From NCBI RefSeq assembly GCF_000482465.1, contig NZ_KI519423.1, positions 218,894-282,893 on the forward strand: DNA of 64,000 bases, given 5' to 3'. Of this stretch, positions 8,284 through 15,776 are shown in pieces. Origin of the DNA: Runella limosa DSM 17973. GTDB taxonomy: Bacteria > Bacteroidota > Bacteroidia > Cytophagales > Spirosomataceae. The first letter of the stretch is position 1. Every line of letters begins with the position of its first letter. The position numbers and the translations under genes were made by a program. A model generated the notes under the pieces. The model searched no databases. It saw nothing but the letters and a program-made list of their open reading frames with translations, and had not been told where the DNA came from.

Positions 8284-9048
8284 TCAAGCCCACATACGGC
8301 TCGAAACTAGATTAATCACGGCATTGACCACCAGTGCTATCAAAAACGCTACCACAACCGAAAACTCGTGGAGCAAAAACGCCTGCAAAAACAAGAACGT
8401 CGTAAAGCCCACGAGGCCAATCATGATGCCTCGCAAGACCGTTATAGCCGCCGTACTACCTTGTAAATAATGATTAAAAATGGCCAAAATCGAGGTCAAG
8501 ATAGGGAAAGGCGTCAGAACACCGCTCCAGCTAGGCCCCAAAATAGCGGCCAATCCTGTGATGGTCAGGACAAAAAGAGTCGCCACCAACATCCGAAACA
8601 ATAAATCATACTTCGGGGGCTTCGCTCGGGAAGGAGCCGCTTGTCCCACTGAGGAGCGTGGAAAATAATACAAGGCAATCGTAATCACGACCAAAGCCAA
8701 GCCGTAAATTCCCCAAATTGTCAGCGGAATCGCATCCAACACAAGAGCAGTTAGGGCAAAAGCCACGTACGAAATCAGCAGCGTTGGTAGCCACTTCATC
8801 CGTTTGGAAAATAACGCATAGCAGTAACAAAAACTCACCAGCGCGATAATTCCCATCAAAATGCCTGGAATAGCGCGTATGCCAAAGTCTTTACCCTGCT
8901 CCAAAATAAAAAACACCAAGATAGGCCCCGCTACCCAAGGCATACTCCCGACCACTCCCCCTACCCGATTTCCCCACTTGCGGCTAATCAGCGTAATCAG
9001 TCCAATGACCAACGGAATAATGGTCAGTTTAAAAAATAAGATATTCAT
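8284..9048 (-). CDS. Multi-pass membrane protein of unknown function
   Basis: 254 residues from the ATG at 9048; an upstream TTG at 9072 would overlap the putative -7 element, so it is rejected. About eight hydrophobic helices are visible, apparently two similar four-helix halves (NILFFKLTIIPLVIGLITLI... and LFRMLVATLFVLTITGLAAIL...), each with a Pro/Gly-rich stretch (VGSMPWVAGPILVF; GPSWSGVLTPFPILT). That repeated design suggests a small transporter, but I do not recognise a named family. It diverges from the ccoS operon and shares the upstream region containing the TGAC boxes. Confidence 0.6.
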   Translation of the reverse strand: MNILFFKLTIIPLVIGLITLISRKWGNRVGGVVGSMPWVAGPILVFFILEQGKDFGIRAIPGILMGIIALVSFCYCYALFSKRMKWLPTLLISYVAFALTALVLDAIPLTIWGIYGLALVVITIALYYFPRSSVGQAAPSRAKPPKYDLLFRMLVATLFVLTITGLAAILGPSWSGVLTPFPILTSILAIFNHYLQGSTAAITVLRGIMIGLVGFTTFLFLQAFLLHEFSVVVAFLIALVVNAVINLVSSRMWA

Positions 9049-9069
9049 TAATCCACGAAGATAGTTCGA

Positions 9070-9102
9070 CAAAGGTACACAGATCTACCAAAACTGACCA
9101 AA
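9070..9102 (-). promoter_or_regulatory. Probable promoter of the 8284-9048 membrane gene
   Basis: On the minus strand TACCTTTG (9077-9070) fits the Bacteroidota -7 element TAnnTTTG; a TTTG at 9102-9099 stands 21 bases upstream as a possible -33 element. The -33 position lies in the centre of the perfect TGAC-N4-GTCA palindrome, so a bound regulator would be expected to block this promoter while serving ccoS. Confidence 0.5.
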
Positions 9103-9106
9103 GTCA
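9095..9106. promoter_or_regulatory. Distal FNR-like box of the ccoS operon (perfect palindrome)
   Basis: TGACcaaaGTCA, extended to a 9+9 bp palindrome AAAACTGAC-caaa-GTCAGTTTT. Centre 9100.5 is 23 bp upstream of the proximal box centre, about two helical turns, and lies between two divergent genes. Confidence 0.7.
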
Positions 9107-9117
9107 GTTTTGAGGAC

Positions 9118-9129
9118 TGACTTCCCTCA
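9118..9129 (+). promoter_or_regulatory. Proximal FNR-like box of the ccoS operon
   Basis: TGACttccCTCA, 7 of 8 bases of TGAC-N4-GTCA. Centre 9123.5 is exactly 36.5 bp before the final G of the -7 element, as at ccoI and hemN. Confidence 0.6.
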
Positions 9130-9152
9130 TCTTAATCCCGCCCCTCCAAACC

Positions 9153-9160
9153 TACTTTTG
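9153..9160 (+). promoter_or_regulatory. -7 element of the ccoS operon promoter
   Basis: TACTTTTG fits TAnnTTTG perfectly. Expected transcription start is near 9166, giving a leader of about 55 bases before ccoS. Confidence 0.6.
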
Positions 9161-9220
9161 GGAGGTCGTCAGTCCTAGCAAGCTGGTACGATTTCAACAT
9201 TCTCAAACATAAACACGTCT

Positions 9221-9367
9221 ATGAGTGCTCTCATCATCCTGCTCTGCATCAGTCTGTTTGTCGCAGGCGGCTTCTTAATCGCCTTTGTATGGTCGGTACG
9301 TCAAGGACAATACGACGACGATTACACTCCTTCGATTCGGATTTTATTCGACGACAACGAAAAATAG
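9221..9367 (+). CDS. ccoS: cbb3 oxidase maturation protein CcoS
   Basis: 48 residues starting MSALIILLCISLFVAGGFL and ending with DDDYTPSIRILFDDNEK. One N-terminal membrane helix followed by the short acidic tail with the SIRILFDD motif is the classic CcoS/FixS form. CcoS is needed for cofactor (heme b and copper) insertion into CcoN. The gene is first in the cco operon, 36 bases before ccoNO. Confidence 0.92.
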   Translation: MSALIILLCISLFVAGGFLIAFVWSVRQGQYDDDYTPSIRILFDDNEK

Positions 9368-9403
9368 TTCATCCTTTTTAATCATAAACTCCTCAAATTC
9401 AAC

Positions 9404-11548
9404 ATGGAACCAATTTCCAAAACAACCTCAACCGTTGACATGGAAGAGTTTCAGTATGATAACACCATCGTACGAAATTTCGCCATTGCTTCTATCGTGT
9501 TTGGGATTGTCGGAATGCTGGTGGGCGTCCTTATCGCGTTTCAGTTAGCATTTCCCGCACTCAACCTCGATTTGCCTTACACTACGTTTGGTAGGTTACG
9601 TCCCCTTCACACCAACGCCGTCATTTTTGCCTTCGTCGGTAACGGTTTTTTCATGGGGCTTTATTATTCTGCCCCGCGCGTATTGCGCACCCCTATGTAC
9701 AGTAAGTTGTTGTCCAACATCAACTTCTGGGGTTGGCAACTCATCATCGTCGCCGCAGCCATTACGCTTCCATTAGGACTTACCACAGGGAAAGAATACG
9801 CCGAATTAGAATGGCCAATTGACATTGCGATTGCGGTCGTTTGGGTAGCGGCTCTTCTCAACTTGGTGATGACCATGATTAACCGCCGCGTGCAGCACAT
9901 CTACGCTGCGGTTTGGTTTTACTTGGCTTCGTTTGTCACAGTGGCGATGTTGCACGTGGTCAACAGCGTTGAACTTCCAATCTCTCTTACTAAAAGTTAT
10001 TCTTGGTACGCAGGTGTGCAAGATGCCTTGGTACAATGGTGGTACGGTCACAATGCCGTGGCATTCTTCTTGACAACTCCCTATTTGGGCTTGATGTACT
10101 ACTTTTTGCCAAAAGCTGCCAACCGCCCTATTTATTCGTACCGATTGTCAATTGTTCACTTTTGGTCGTTGATATTCTTATACATCTGGGCAGGGCCTCA
10201 CCACTTACTTTATACGTCTTTGCCCGACTGGGCTCAATCTTTGGGTACGGTATTCTCTATCATGTTGATTGCACCTTCATGGGGTGGGATGATCAACGGT
10301 TTGTTTACCCTTCGTGGTGCTTGGGACAAAGTTCGTGAAGATGTCGTTTTGAAATTCATGGTGGTAGGGGTAACAGCCTACGGGATGGCAACTTTTGAAG
10401 GCCCTATGCTTTCGTTGAAAAACGTAAACGCCATTGCCCACTATACCGACTGGATTGTAGCGCACGTTCACGTTGGAGCGCTTGGCTGGAACGGTTTTAT
10501 GACGTTTGCCATCATGTATTGGTTGTTCCCACGTTTGTACGGACGTCCGTTGTTTTCTCAAAAACTGGCTAATTTCCACTTCTGGATTGGCACATTAGGT
10601 ATCATTTTCTACGCCGTGCCGATGTACTGGGCAGGTTGGACACAATCGTCGATGTGGAAAGAATTTACCGAAGAAGGTTTCTTAAAATATCCTAACTTTC
10701 TCGAAACCGTTACGCAGCTTGTTCCTTTCTATATCTTACGTGGTGTGGGTGGTACTTTGTTCTTGGTAGGTTTCTTAGTGGGTACGTACAACTTGGCTAT
10801 GACCGCCCTTAGTGGAAAACTTATCGCCAACGAAACAGCACGTGCGGCTTCCCTCAAATCTATCTGGAACCCACCAGCCAACGAATTTTGGCACAGCCGT
10901 ATTTTTGAACGTAAACCTGTGTTCTTTACCGTTATTTCATTGGTAGCCGTTATCATCGGGGGTGTCATAGAACTTGTGCCAACTTTCATGGTAGAGTCCA
11001 ATGTACCAACCATCGAAAGCGTGAAACCTTACACCGCCCTCGAACTTCAAGGCCGTGACATTTATGTCCGCGAAGGCTGCTATACGTGTCACTCTCAAAT
11101 GATTCGTCCGTTCCGCTCAGAAACCGAACGTTATGGTGAATACTCAAAAGCAGGTGAGTTTGTCTATGACCACCCATTCCAGTGGGGTTCAAAACGGACA
11201 GGACCCGATTTGCACCGAGTTGGGGCAAAATATCCAGATTCGTGGCACTACAACCACATGGAAGACCCAACGAGCATGTCGCCTGGCTCTATCATGCCTA
11301 AGTACCCTTGGTTGCTTGAAGATGCGCTTGATTTGAGTACAACTCCTGCCAAAATCAGTGCCATGCGTACCCTCGGCGTCCCTTACGAAGACGGGTTTGA
11401 AGACCAAGCCATTGCCGACGCTCAAAAACAAGCCGATGGCATCGTGGCAAGTCTCAAAAAAGACGGTATCAAAGCCAAAGCTGACAAAGAAATCATTGCG
11501 CTCATTGCCTACTTACAACGCTTAGGTACTGACATCAAAAAACAATAA
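9404..11548 (+). CDS. ccoNO: cbb3-type cytochrome c oxidase, fused subunits I and II (CcoN-CcoO)
   Basis: 714 residues joining two normally separate subunits. Residues about 1-500 are CcoN with twelve helices and metal ligands: H69 in RPLHTNAVIF, H216 in WWYGHNAVAFF (with the nearby YGHN), H266/H267 in AGPHHLLYTSLPDW, and H354/H356 in AHVHVGALGWNGF. Residues about 520-714 are CcoO with one heme c site C559-Y-T-C-H and MPKYPWL supplying the likely Met ligand. The complex reduces oxygen to water at very low oxygen levels and pumps protons. Such CcoNO fusions are common in Bacteroidota. ccoQP follows after 5 bases. Confidence 0.95.
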   Translation: MEPISKTTSTVDMEEFQYDNTIVRNFAIASIVFGIVGMLVGVLIAFQLAFPALNLDLPYTTFGRLRPLHTNAVIFAFVGNGFFMGLYYSAPRVLRTPMYSKLLSNINFWGWQLIIVAAAITLPLGLTTGKEYAELEWPIDIAIAVVWVAALLNLVMTMINRRVQHIYAAVWFYLASFVTVAMLHVVNSVELPISLTKSYSWYAGVQDALVQWWYGHNAVAFFLTTPYLGLMYYFLPKAANRPIYSYRLSIVHFWSLIFLYIWAGPHHLLYTSLPDWAQSLGTVFSIMLIAPSWGGMINGLFTLRGAWDKVREDVVLKFMVVGVTAYGMATFEGPMLSLKNVNAIAHYTDWIVAHVHVGALGWNGFMTFAIMYWLFPRLYGRPLFSQKLANFHFWIGTLGIIFYAVPMYWAGWTQSSMWKEFTEEGFLKYPNFLETVTQLVPFYILRGVGGTLFLVGFLVGTYNLAMTALSGKLIANETARAASLKSIWNPPANEFWHSRIFERKPVFFTVISLVAVIIGGVIELVPTFMVESNVPTIESVKPYTALELQGRDIYVREGCYTCHSQMIRPFRSETERYGEYSKAGEFVYDHPFQWGSKRTGPDLHRVGAKYPDSWHYNHMEDPTSMSPGSIMPKYPWLLEDALDLSTTPAKISAMRTLGVPYEDGFEDQAIADAQKQADGIVASLKKDGIKAKADKEIIALIAYLQRLGTDIKKQ

Positions 11549-11553
11549 AAATC

Positions 11554-12615
11554 ATGAAATTCAGAAACTATCTCCAGACGATTGACGGAGTGGCGATATA
11601 TCCGCTCATCGGACTACTGATTTTTGCGGCCGTTTTTGTAGGATTGGTATGGTACCTTGTAAAACTTGACAAGAAAACCGTCCAAAAAATAAGCCAATTA
11701 CCGCTCGAAGACGGCACCGTTCGCCGTGGGCTTGCAACTCTCGCGTTACTTTTAGTTTCGTCGATGGTGTTTGCCCAAGCCGCCGAAGCCCCCAAAGCAG
11801 GTAACAAAGAGTTGGTCAACTACCTCATCGTTATGTTGCTTGTTGTCGTCATTCTGGCTGTGCTCGTGCTCTTGGTGCAAGTGATGATGCTTCTTCGCAA
11901 AATCTCTGCTCCTCAGGGAGATGCAGAAGTAAAAGAAGATTTGCGCGGCGAATCTGCGCCGATTTTCAGTGACCGTTGGTGGCAGCGTTGGACGGGTTTT
12001 GGCGTGAAACTCGCCGACGAGCAACGCATCCTCATCAAAGGCCACGACTACGATGGTATTCACGAACTCGACAACCGTATGCCACCTTGGTTGGCATTCT
12101 TGTTCCAAGGTACGATTCTATTTGCCGTGATTTACCTCATTATCTATCACATGGCAGGTTGGGGAGATTTACCGATGGCCGAATTGGAAAAGGAAAGCCA
12201 GATTGTAGAAGCGAAGAAAACCGCGTTCCTTGAAAAAGCAGCGGCCAAAATCAACGAAAATACCGTTACGTTGGCCACCGATACCAAAGCGATTGAGGAG
12301 GGTAAAGCCATTTTTACTGCCAACTGCGCTGCTTGTCACGCTGCCGACGGAGGAGGAACTGTAGGCCCCAACCTTACCGACGAATACTGGCTCCATGGTG
12401 GTGGCATCAAAAATGTCTTCAAAACCATCAAATACGGTGTGCCAGAAAAAGGGATGATTGCGTGGGAAAAACAATTGAACCCACTCAAAATGCAACAAGT
12501 GGCTAGTTATATCATCTCTATCAAAGGCTCTAAGCCTGCGAACCCGAAAGCTCCTCAAGGAGAAATTTATACCGAAACTACCGCCGCTCCAGATAGTACT
12601 GTAGCAGCAAAATAA
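11554..12615 (+). CDS. ccoP: cbb3 oxidase CcoQ-CcoP fusion, one heme c
   Basis: 353 residues. The first 50 residues (LQTIDGVAIYPLIGLLIFA..LDKKTVQKISQLPLEDG) match the small CcoQ subunit. Then comes a signal-peptide-like helix ending SSMVFAQAAEA, a further helix near residues 90-115, the CcoP segment MPPWLAFLFQGTILFAVIY and a periplasmic cytochrome c domain with C258-A-A-C-H262 and a Met in KGMIAWEKQLNP. Proteobacterial CcoP carries two heme c sites; only one CXXCH is present here. It passes electrons from cytochrome c to the CcoNO core. Confidence 0.9.
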   Translation: MKFRNYLQTIDGVAIYPLIGLLIFAAVFVGLVWYLVKLDKKTVQKISQLPLEDGTVRRGLATLALLLVSSMVFAQAAEAPKAGNKELVNYLIVMLLVVVILAVLVLLVQVMMLLRKISAPQGDAEVKEDLRGESAPIFSDRWWQRWTGFGVKLADEQRILIKGHDYDGIHELDNRMPPWLAFLFQGTILFAVIYLIIYHMAGWGDLPMAELEKESQIVEAKKTAFLEKAAAKINENTVTLATDTKAIEEGKAIFTANCAACHAADGGGTVGPNLTDEYWLHGGGIKNVFKTIKYGVPEKGMIAWEKQLNPLKMQQVASYIISIKGSKPANPKAPQGEIYTETTAAPDSTVAAK

Positions 12616-12756
12616 ATGTCGAATGGATTGTCGAGTGTCGAATGCAGAGTGTCGAATAAAATGCGCTCCATTCGACATTCTGCACTCGACGCTCGACACT
12701 AAAACTGGACATTCGACACTAGAACTCGACATTCTGCACTCTGCATTCGACATTTT
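12616..12756. repeat. TCGACA-type intergenic repeat, inverted arrangement
   Basis: The whole spacer between ccoQP and ccoG is built of variants of GTCGAATGCAGAGTGTCGA on the left and their reverse complement (ATTCTGCACTCTGCATTCG) on the right, so it can fold into a long hairpin. The same family occurs at about 14840-14876 and 40975-41180. Confidence 0.8.
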
Positions 12757-12770
12757 TTTTCATTCTCATT

Positions 12771-14183
12771 ATGCAACCCCTCGATACACACCCCGACTTC
12801 GACGAATCGTTCCGCGATAGTTTTGCGGCGGTCGATGATACTACTGGGAAAAGAAATTGGTTTTATCCCCAAAAACCAACTGGAAAATGGCACAACCGCC
12901 GCGTTTGGTTCACCATCTTTCAGCTAACCGTTATGTTTGCCTTGCCGTTTATCAAAGTAAACGGTCAACCTCTATTCTTATTCAACATCCTAGAGCGTAA
13001 GTTTATCGTGTTTGGTATCTTCATTGGCCCACAAGACTATTGGTTGTTTGGCCTAATGATGATTTCCTTTTTTGTGTTTATCGTACTCTTCACCACCGTT
13101 TTCGGGCGGGTTTGGTGCGGCTGGGCGTGTCCTCAAACGGTATTCATGGAAATGGTTTTCCGCAAAATCGAATACGTCATCGAAGGCGATTGGAAAGCCC
13201 AACGCGCGCTTGCCAAAGCCCCTTGGAACAACGAAAAAATCATCAAAAGAACCCTTAAAGCGGTTATTTTCATGGCATTATCCTTTGCCATTGCCAATCT
13301 GCTATTGAGCTACTTTGTGGGGATTGACCGTCTTGAACGTATCATTTTAGAGCCAATCTCAGACCACTTGACCCTGTTTTTAGGCATCTGCGCTTTTACC
13401 TTGGTCTTTTTCTGGAATTTTGCCTGGCTTCGCGACCAAGCCTGTACCGTTGTCTGTCCTTACGGGCGCTTGCAGGGAGTGTTACTCGACAAAAACTCGG
13501 TCGTGATTGCCTATGATTATAAACGTGGCGAGCCGCGTGAAAAACTCCGTAAAGGTACCGAACGTACCGCTGGCGATTGTATCAACTGTTTTCAGTGTGT
13601 CAACGTGTGCCCAACGGGTATCGACATCCGCAACGGCACCCAAATGGAGTGCGTCAACTGCACGGCCTGTATCGATGCCTGCGACAATATCATGGAGAAA
13701 GTAAACCTTCCCAAAGGACTGATTCGCTTTGATTCAGAAAACAATATTTCTTCGGGTAAAAGTAAACTTATTACCACTCGAACCATTGCCTATGCGGTTG
13801 TATTGACAGCGCTTTGGGTAGGTCTGGGTTACGCTATTTTTACCCGAAACGACACTGAAACAACGCTTTTGCGCGCTCCAGGCTCGCGCTTTATCGAAAA
13901 TCCTGACGGCACCATTAGCAATCTTTATACCTTCAAATTGTTTAATAAAACCAATCACCCCATCCAGCCTGAGATGAAGCTGTTGTTCCCCAAAGGCACC
14001 TTAAAATTTGCGGGGATTCCTAATCTCAACCTCGAATCCGCTGGAATGGTCGAAGGTTCGGTCTTTATTACCATTCCAAAATCGGAAATCTCCAAACGCC
14101 GCACCGACGTTTCCTTGGGAATCTATGCCAACGGCAAGCAGTTGGAAGAATTTAAAACAACCTTTATTGCACCAGAAGAATAA
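12771..14183 (+). CDS. ccoG: cbb3 oxidase accessory ferredoxin-like protein CcoG (FixG/RdxA)
   Basis: 470 residues. Seen: N-terminal helices, GWACPQTVFMEMVFRKIEY typical of CcoG, a further cysteine group ACTVVCPYGRLQG, then two 4Fe-4S clusters in CINCFQCVNVCPTGID and CVNCTACIDACD. A C-terminal periplasmic Ig-like domain (residues about 360-470) follows a last membrane helix. CcoG is a copper reductase-type iron-sulfur protein supplying Cu+ for oxidase maturation. Length and domain order are normal. ccoH follows after 11 bases. Confidence 0.94.
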   Translation: MQPLDTHPDFDESFRDSFAAVDDTTGKRNWFYPQKPTGKWHNRRVWFTIFQLTVMFALPFIKVNGQPLFLFNILERKFIVFGIFIGPQDYWLFGLMMISFFVFIVLFTTVFGRVWCGWACPQTVFMEMVFRKIEYVIEGDWKAQRALAKAPWNNEKIIKRTLKAVIFMALSFAIANLLLSYFVGIDRLERIILEPISDHLTLFLGICAFTLVFFWNFAWLRDQACTVVCPYGRLQGVLLDKNSVVIAYDYKRGEPREKLRKGTERTAGDCINCFQCVNVCPTGIDIRNGTQMECVNCTACIDACDNIMEKVNLPKGLIRFDSENNISSGKSKLITTRTIAYAVVLTALWVGLGYAIFTRNDTETTLLRAPGSRFIENPDGTISNLYTFKLFNKTNHPIQPEMKLLFPKGTLKFAGIPNLNLESAGMVEGSVFITIPKSEISKRRTDVSLGIYANGKQLEEFKTTFIAPEE

Positions 14184-14194
14184 ATATTACTACT

Positions 14195-14629
14195 ATGAAA
14201 CTATCTTGGGGAACTGGCATTTGGGCTTTTTATGGCTTATTTGTCTTAATGATACTAGCGATGGTCGGAATGAGCATCGTCCAAAAAATTGACCTTGTTA
14301 CTGACAACTATTACGAAGAGGAAGTTAAATTCCAAGGCAAAATTGACAAAATCAATCGCGCCAAAGCCCTAGCCACACCCCTCACTTGGGAAGTGCTGGA
14401 AAATGGCGTCCGCATTCACTATCCAACGAATATGAAGGGTGTCTCTGGAAAAATTAACTTCTATTGTCCAGCCGATAACCGTAAGGATTTTTCTACCCCA
14501 ATTCAGGTCGGAGCCGACGGTACGCAGTTTATTTCAAACCAAAAAATTAAGGCGGGACGTTACCAACTGCAAATTGACTGGCAAGCCAACGGTGTAGGAT
14601 ACTGGAACGAAGGAATTCTCAATATTTAA
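14195..14629 (+). CDS. ccoH: cbb3 oxidase assembly protein CcoH (FixH)
   Basis: 144 residues: one N-terminal helix (WGTGIWAFYGLFVLMILAMVG) then the diagnostic VQKIDLVTDNYYEEEVKFQGKID and a beta-rich periplasmic domain. CcoH stabilises early cbb3 assembly intermediates. It lies directly behind ccoG, the usual fixGH order; ccoI and ccoS are placed elsewhere in this cluster. It ends at a repeat-filled spacer. Confidence 0.9.
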   Translation: MKLSWGTGIWAFYGLFVLMILAMVGMSIVQKIDLVTDNYYEEEVKFQGKIDKINRAKALATPLTWEVLENGVRIHYPTNMKGVSGKINFYCPADNRKDFSTPIQVGADGTQFISNQKIKAGRYQLQIDWQANGVGYWNEGILNI

Positions 14630-14659
14630 GTGTCATTGTCTAAATGTCGAGTGCTTACC

Positions 14660-14876
14660 GTGCGGAGGGTTTCTCAAAACCCAACGAGTACATAGTATGT
14701 TGAATGACATTTTATTCTCACGTGCGGAGGGTTTCTCAAAACCCGACCAGTAAATAGAAGGTTGAACGGCATTTTATTCGACATTCTAACCTGCCTCGTC
14801 GGGTTTTGAGAAACCCGACGCACACCCGCACAAATTCGACATTCTGCCTTCGACACTCGACACTCCATTTTGACAT
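14660..14876. repeat. CTCA-loop hairpin repeats and TCGACA repeat
   Basis: Hairpins GGGTTT-CTCA-AAACCC at 14667-14682 and 14729-14744, each preceded by GTGCGGA, and an inverted copy GGGTTT-TGAG-AAACCC at 14801-14816 followed by CGACGCAC. The two direct copies are followed by a similar 40-base tail (GTTGAAxGxCATTTTATTC). From about 14835 the TCGACA-type repeat takes over until just before the next gene. Confidence 0.85.
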
Positions 14877-14884
14877 TCAAAACT

Positions 14885-15583
14885 ATGTTTTATTTGGCTT
14901 TTTCCCTCGGACTCATGAGCAGCCTGCACTGCGTAGGAATGTGTGGGCCTATTGCGTTGGCACTTCCCGTACATCAACGCTCAAAATGGGGAAAATTGGG
15001 CGGAATAGTACTGTATAACCTCGGTCGGGCCACTACTTACGCCCTCCTCGGTTTTTTGCTAGGTTTCGTGGGTAATGCCCTCAACCTCGCAGGACTCCAA
15101 CGTGGCCTTTCTATTGGTACGGGTGTGTTTATGCTCGGTGCAGTTGCTTATTCCTCCCATTGGCTAGACCAGCTCGGAACACCTCCCTTTCTCCAAAAAG
15201 GCGTTCAATGGATAAAAAAGCAGCTCAGTTCACTTCTCCACCAACGTAGTTTTAGCTCGCTTTTCGCTCTTGGAACACTCAACGGTCTTTTACCGTGTGG
15301 GCTAGTTTACATGGCACTGATTAGCTCCATAGCGACGGGAGGGCCTACCGACGGGGCGCTTTTTATGGCAACCTTTGGCCTTGGAACGCTCCCTGCCATG
15401 AGCGCCGTTGCCTTTGTCAAAAATCTCTTTTCTACTTCTTTTCGCAACCGTGCCCGCAGTTTTATGCCCGCCCTAGTAGCAGTAGTAGCCATAGTGCTTA
15501 TTCTTCGTGGTTTGGAAGTCACAGGTTGGCCCATTTTGGGTTTAGAAAATCGTGAGATTCCTGTTTGCCATGGGGGGCGGTAG
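14885..15583 (+). CDS. Sulfite exporter TauE/SafE family protein (cco-cluster type)
   Basis: 232 residues from the ATG at 14885. The N-terminal FYLAFSLGLMSSLHCVGMCGPIALALP with the CVGMCGP motif and the mid-protein GTLNGLLPCGLVYMALI are typical of the COG2836 group, six-helix membrane proteins related to DsbD transmembrane domains. Members sit regularly next to ccoGHIS and are thought to help copper or thiol supply during oxidase maturation; the name TauE/SafE is a database label, not proof of sulfite export. It follows ccoH after 255 bases of repeats, so co-transcription is uncertain. Confidence 0.85.
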   Translation: MFYLAFSLGLMSSLHCVGMCGPIALALPVHQRSKWGKLGGIVLYNLGRATTYALLGFLLGFVGNALNLAGLQRGLSIGTGVFMLGAVAYSSHWLDQLGTPPFLQKGVQWIKKQLSSLLHQRSFSSLFALGTLNGLLPCGLVYMALISSIATGGPTDGALFMATFGLGTLPAMSAVAFVKNLFSTSFRNRARSFMPALVAVVAIVLILRGLEVTGWPILGLENREIPVCHGGR

Positions 15584-15715
15584 GTTGTTTTCAAAACCCT
15601 TTACTACAAATGTTATGCCTCTCCGAGGCTGACTCTAAATCTTCTAATCTAAACGAAAACAGCTATTTACCTCCCTTTCATTCATGCTGAATGCTTGATA
15701 TTTTTCCAATCAGCC

Positions 15716-15727
15716 TGACCAATGTCA
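15716..15727 (+). promoter_or_regulatory. FNR-like operator of hemN (TGAC-N4-GTCA)
   Basis: Perfect TGACcaatGTCA within cCTGAC..GTCAtat, centre 15721.5, 36.5 bp before the final G of the -7 element at 15758 and about 55 bases before the hemN ATG. Confidence 0.75.
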
Positions 15728-15747
15728 TATTTTACTTTTCCAATAGC

Positions 15748-15758
15748 TTGCATTTTTG
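15748..15758 (+). promoter_or_regulatory. Probable -7 element of the hemN promoter
   Basis: TTGCATTTTTG is identical over 11 bases to the element in front of ccoI and lies at the same distance from its operator. The expected leader is only about 13 bases. Confidence 0.65.
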
Positions 15759-15776
15759 GTAAAACACCTATTTACC

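Noticed and set aside
9048-9072. TTG start for the membrane gene at 9072
   Set aside because: It coincides with the TACCTTTG element; the ATG at 9048 is preferred.
12169-12753. 194-residue minus-strand frame over the end of ccoQP and the repeat spacer
   Set aside because: Its first third encodes only the TCGACA repeats (Ser/Glu/Cys runs) and the rest is antisense to CcoP.
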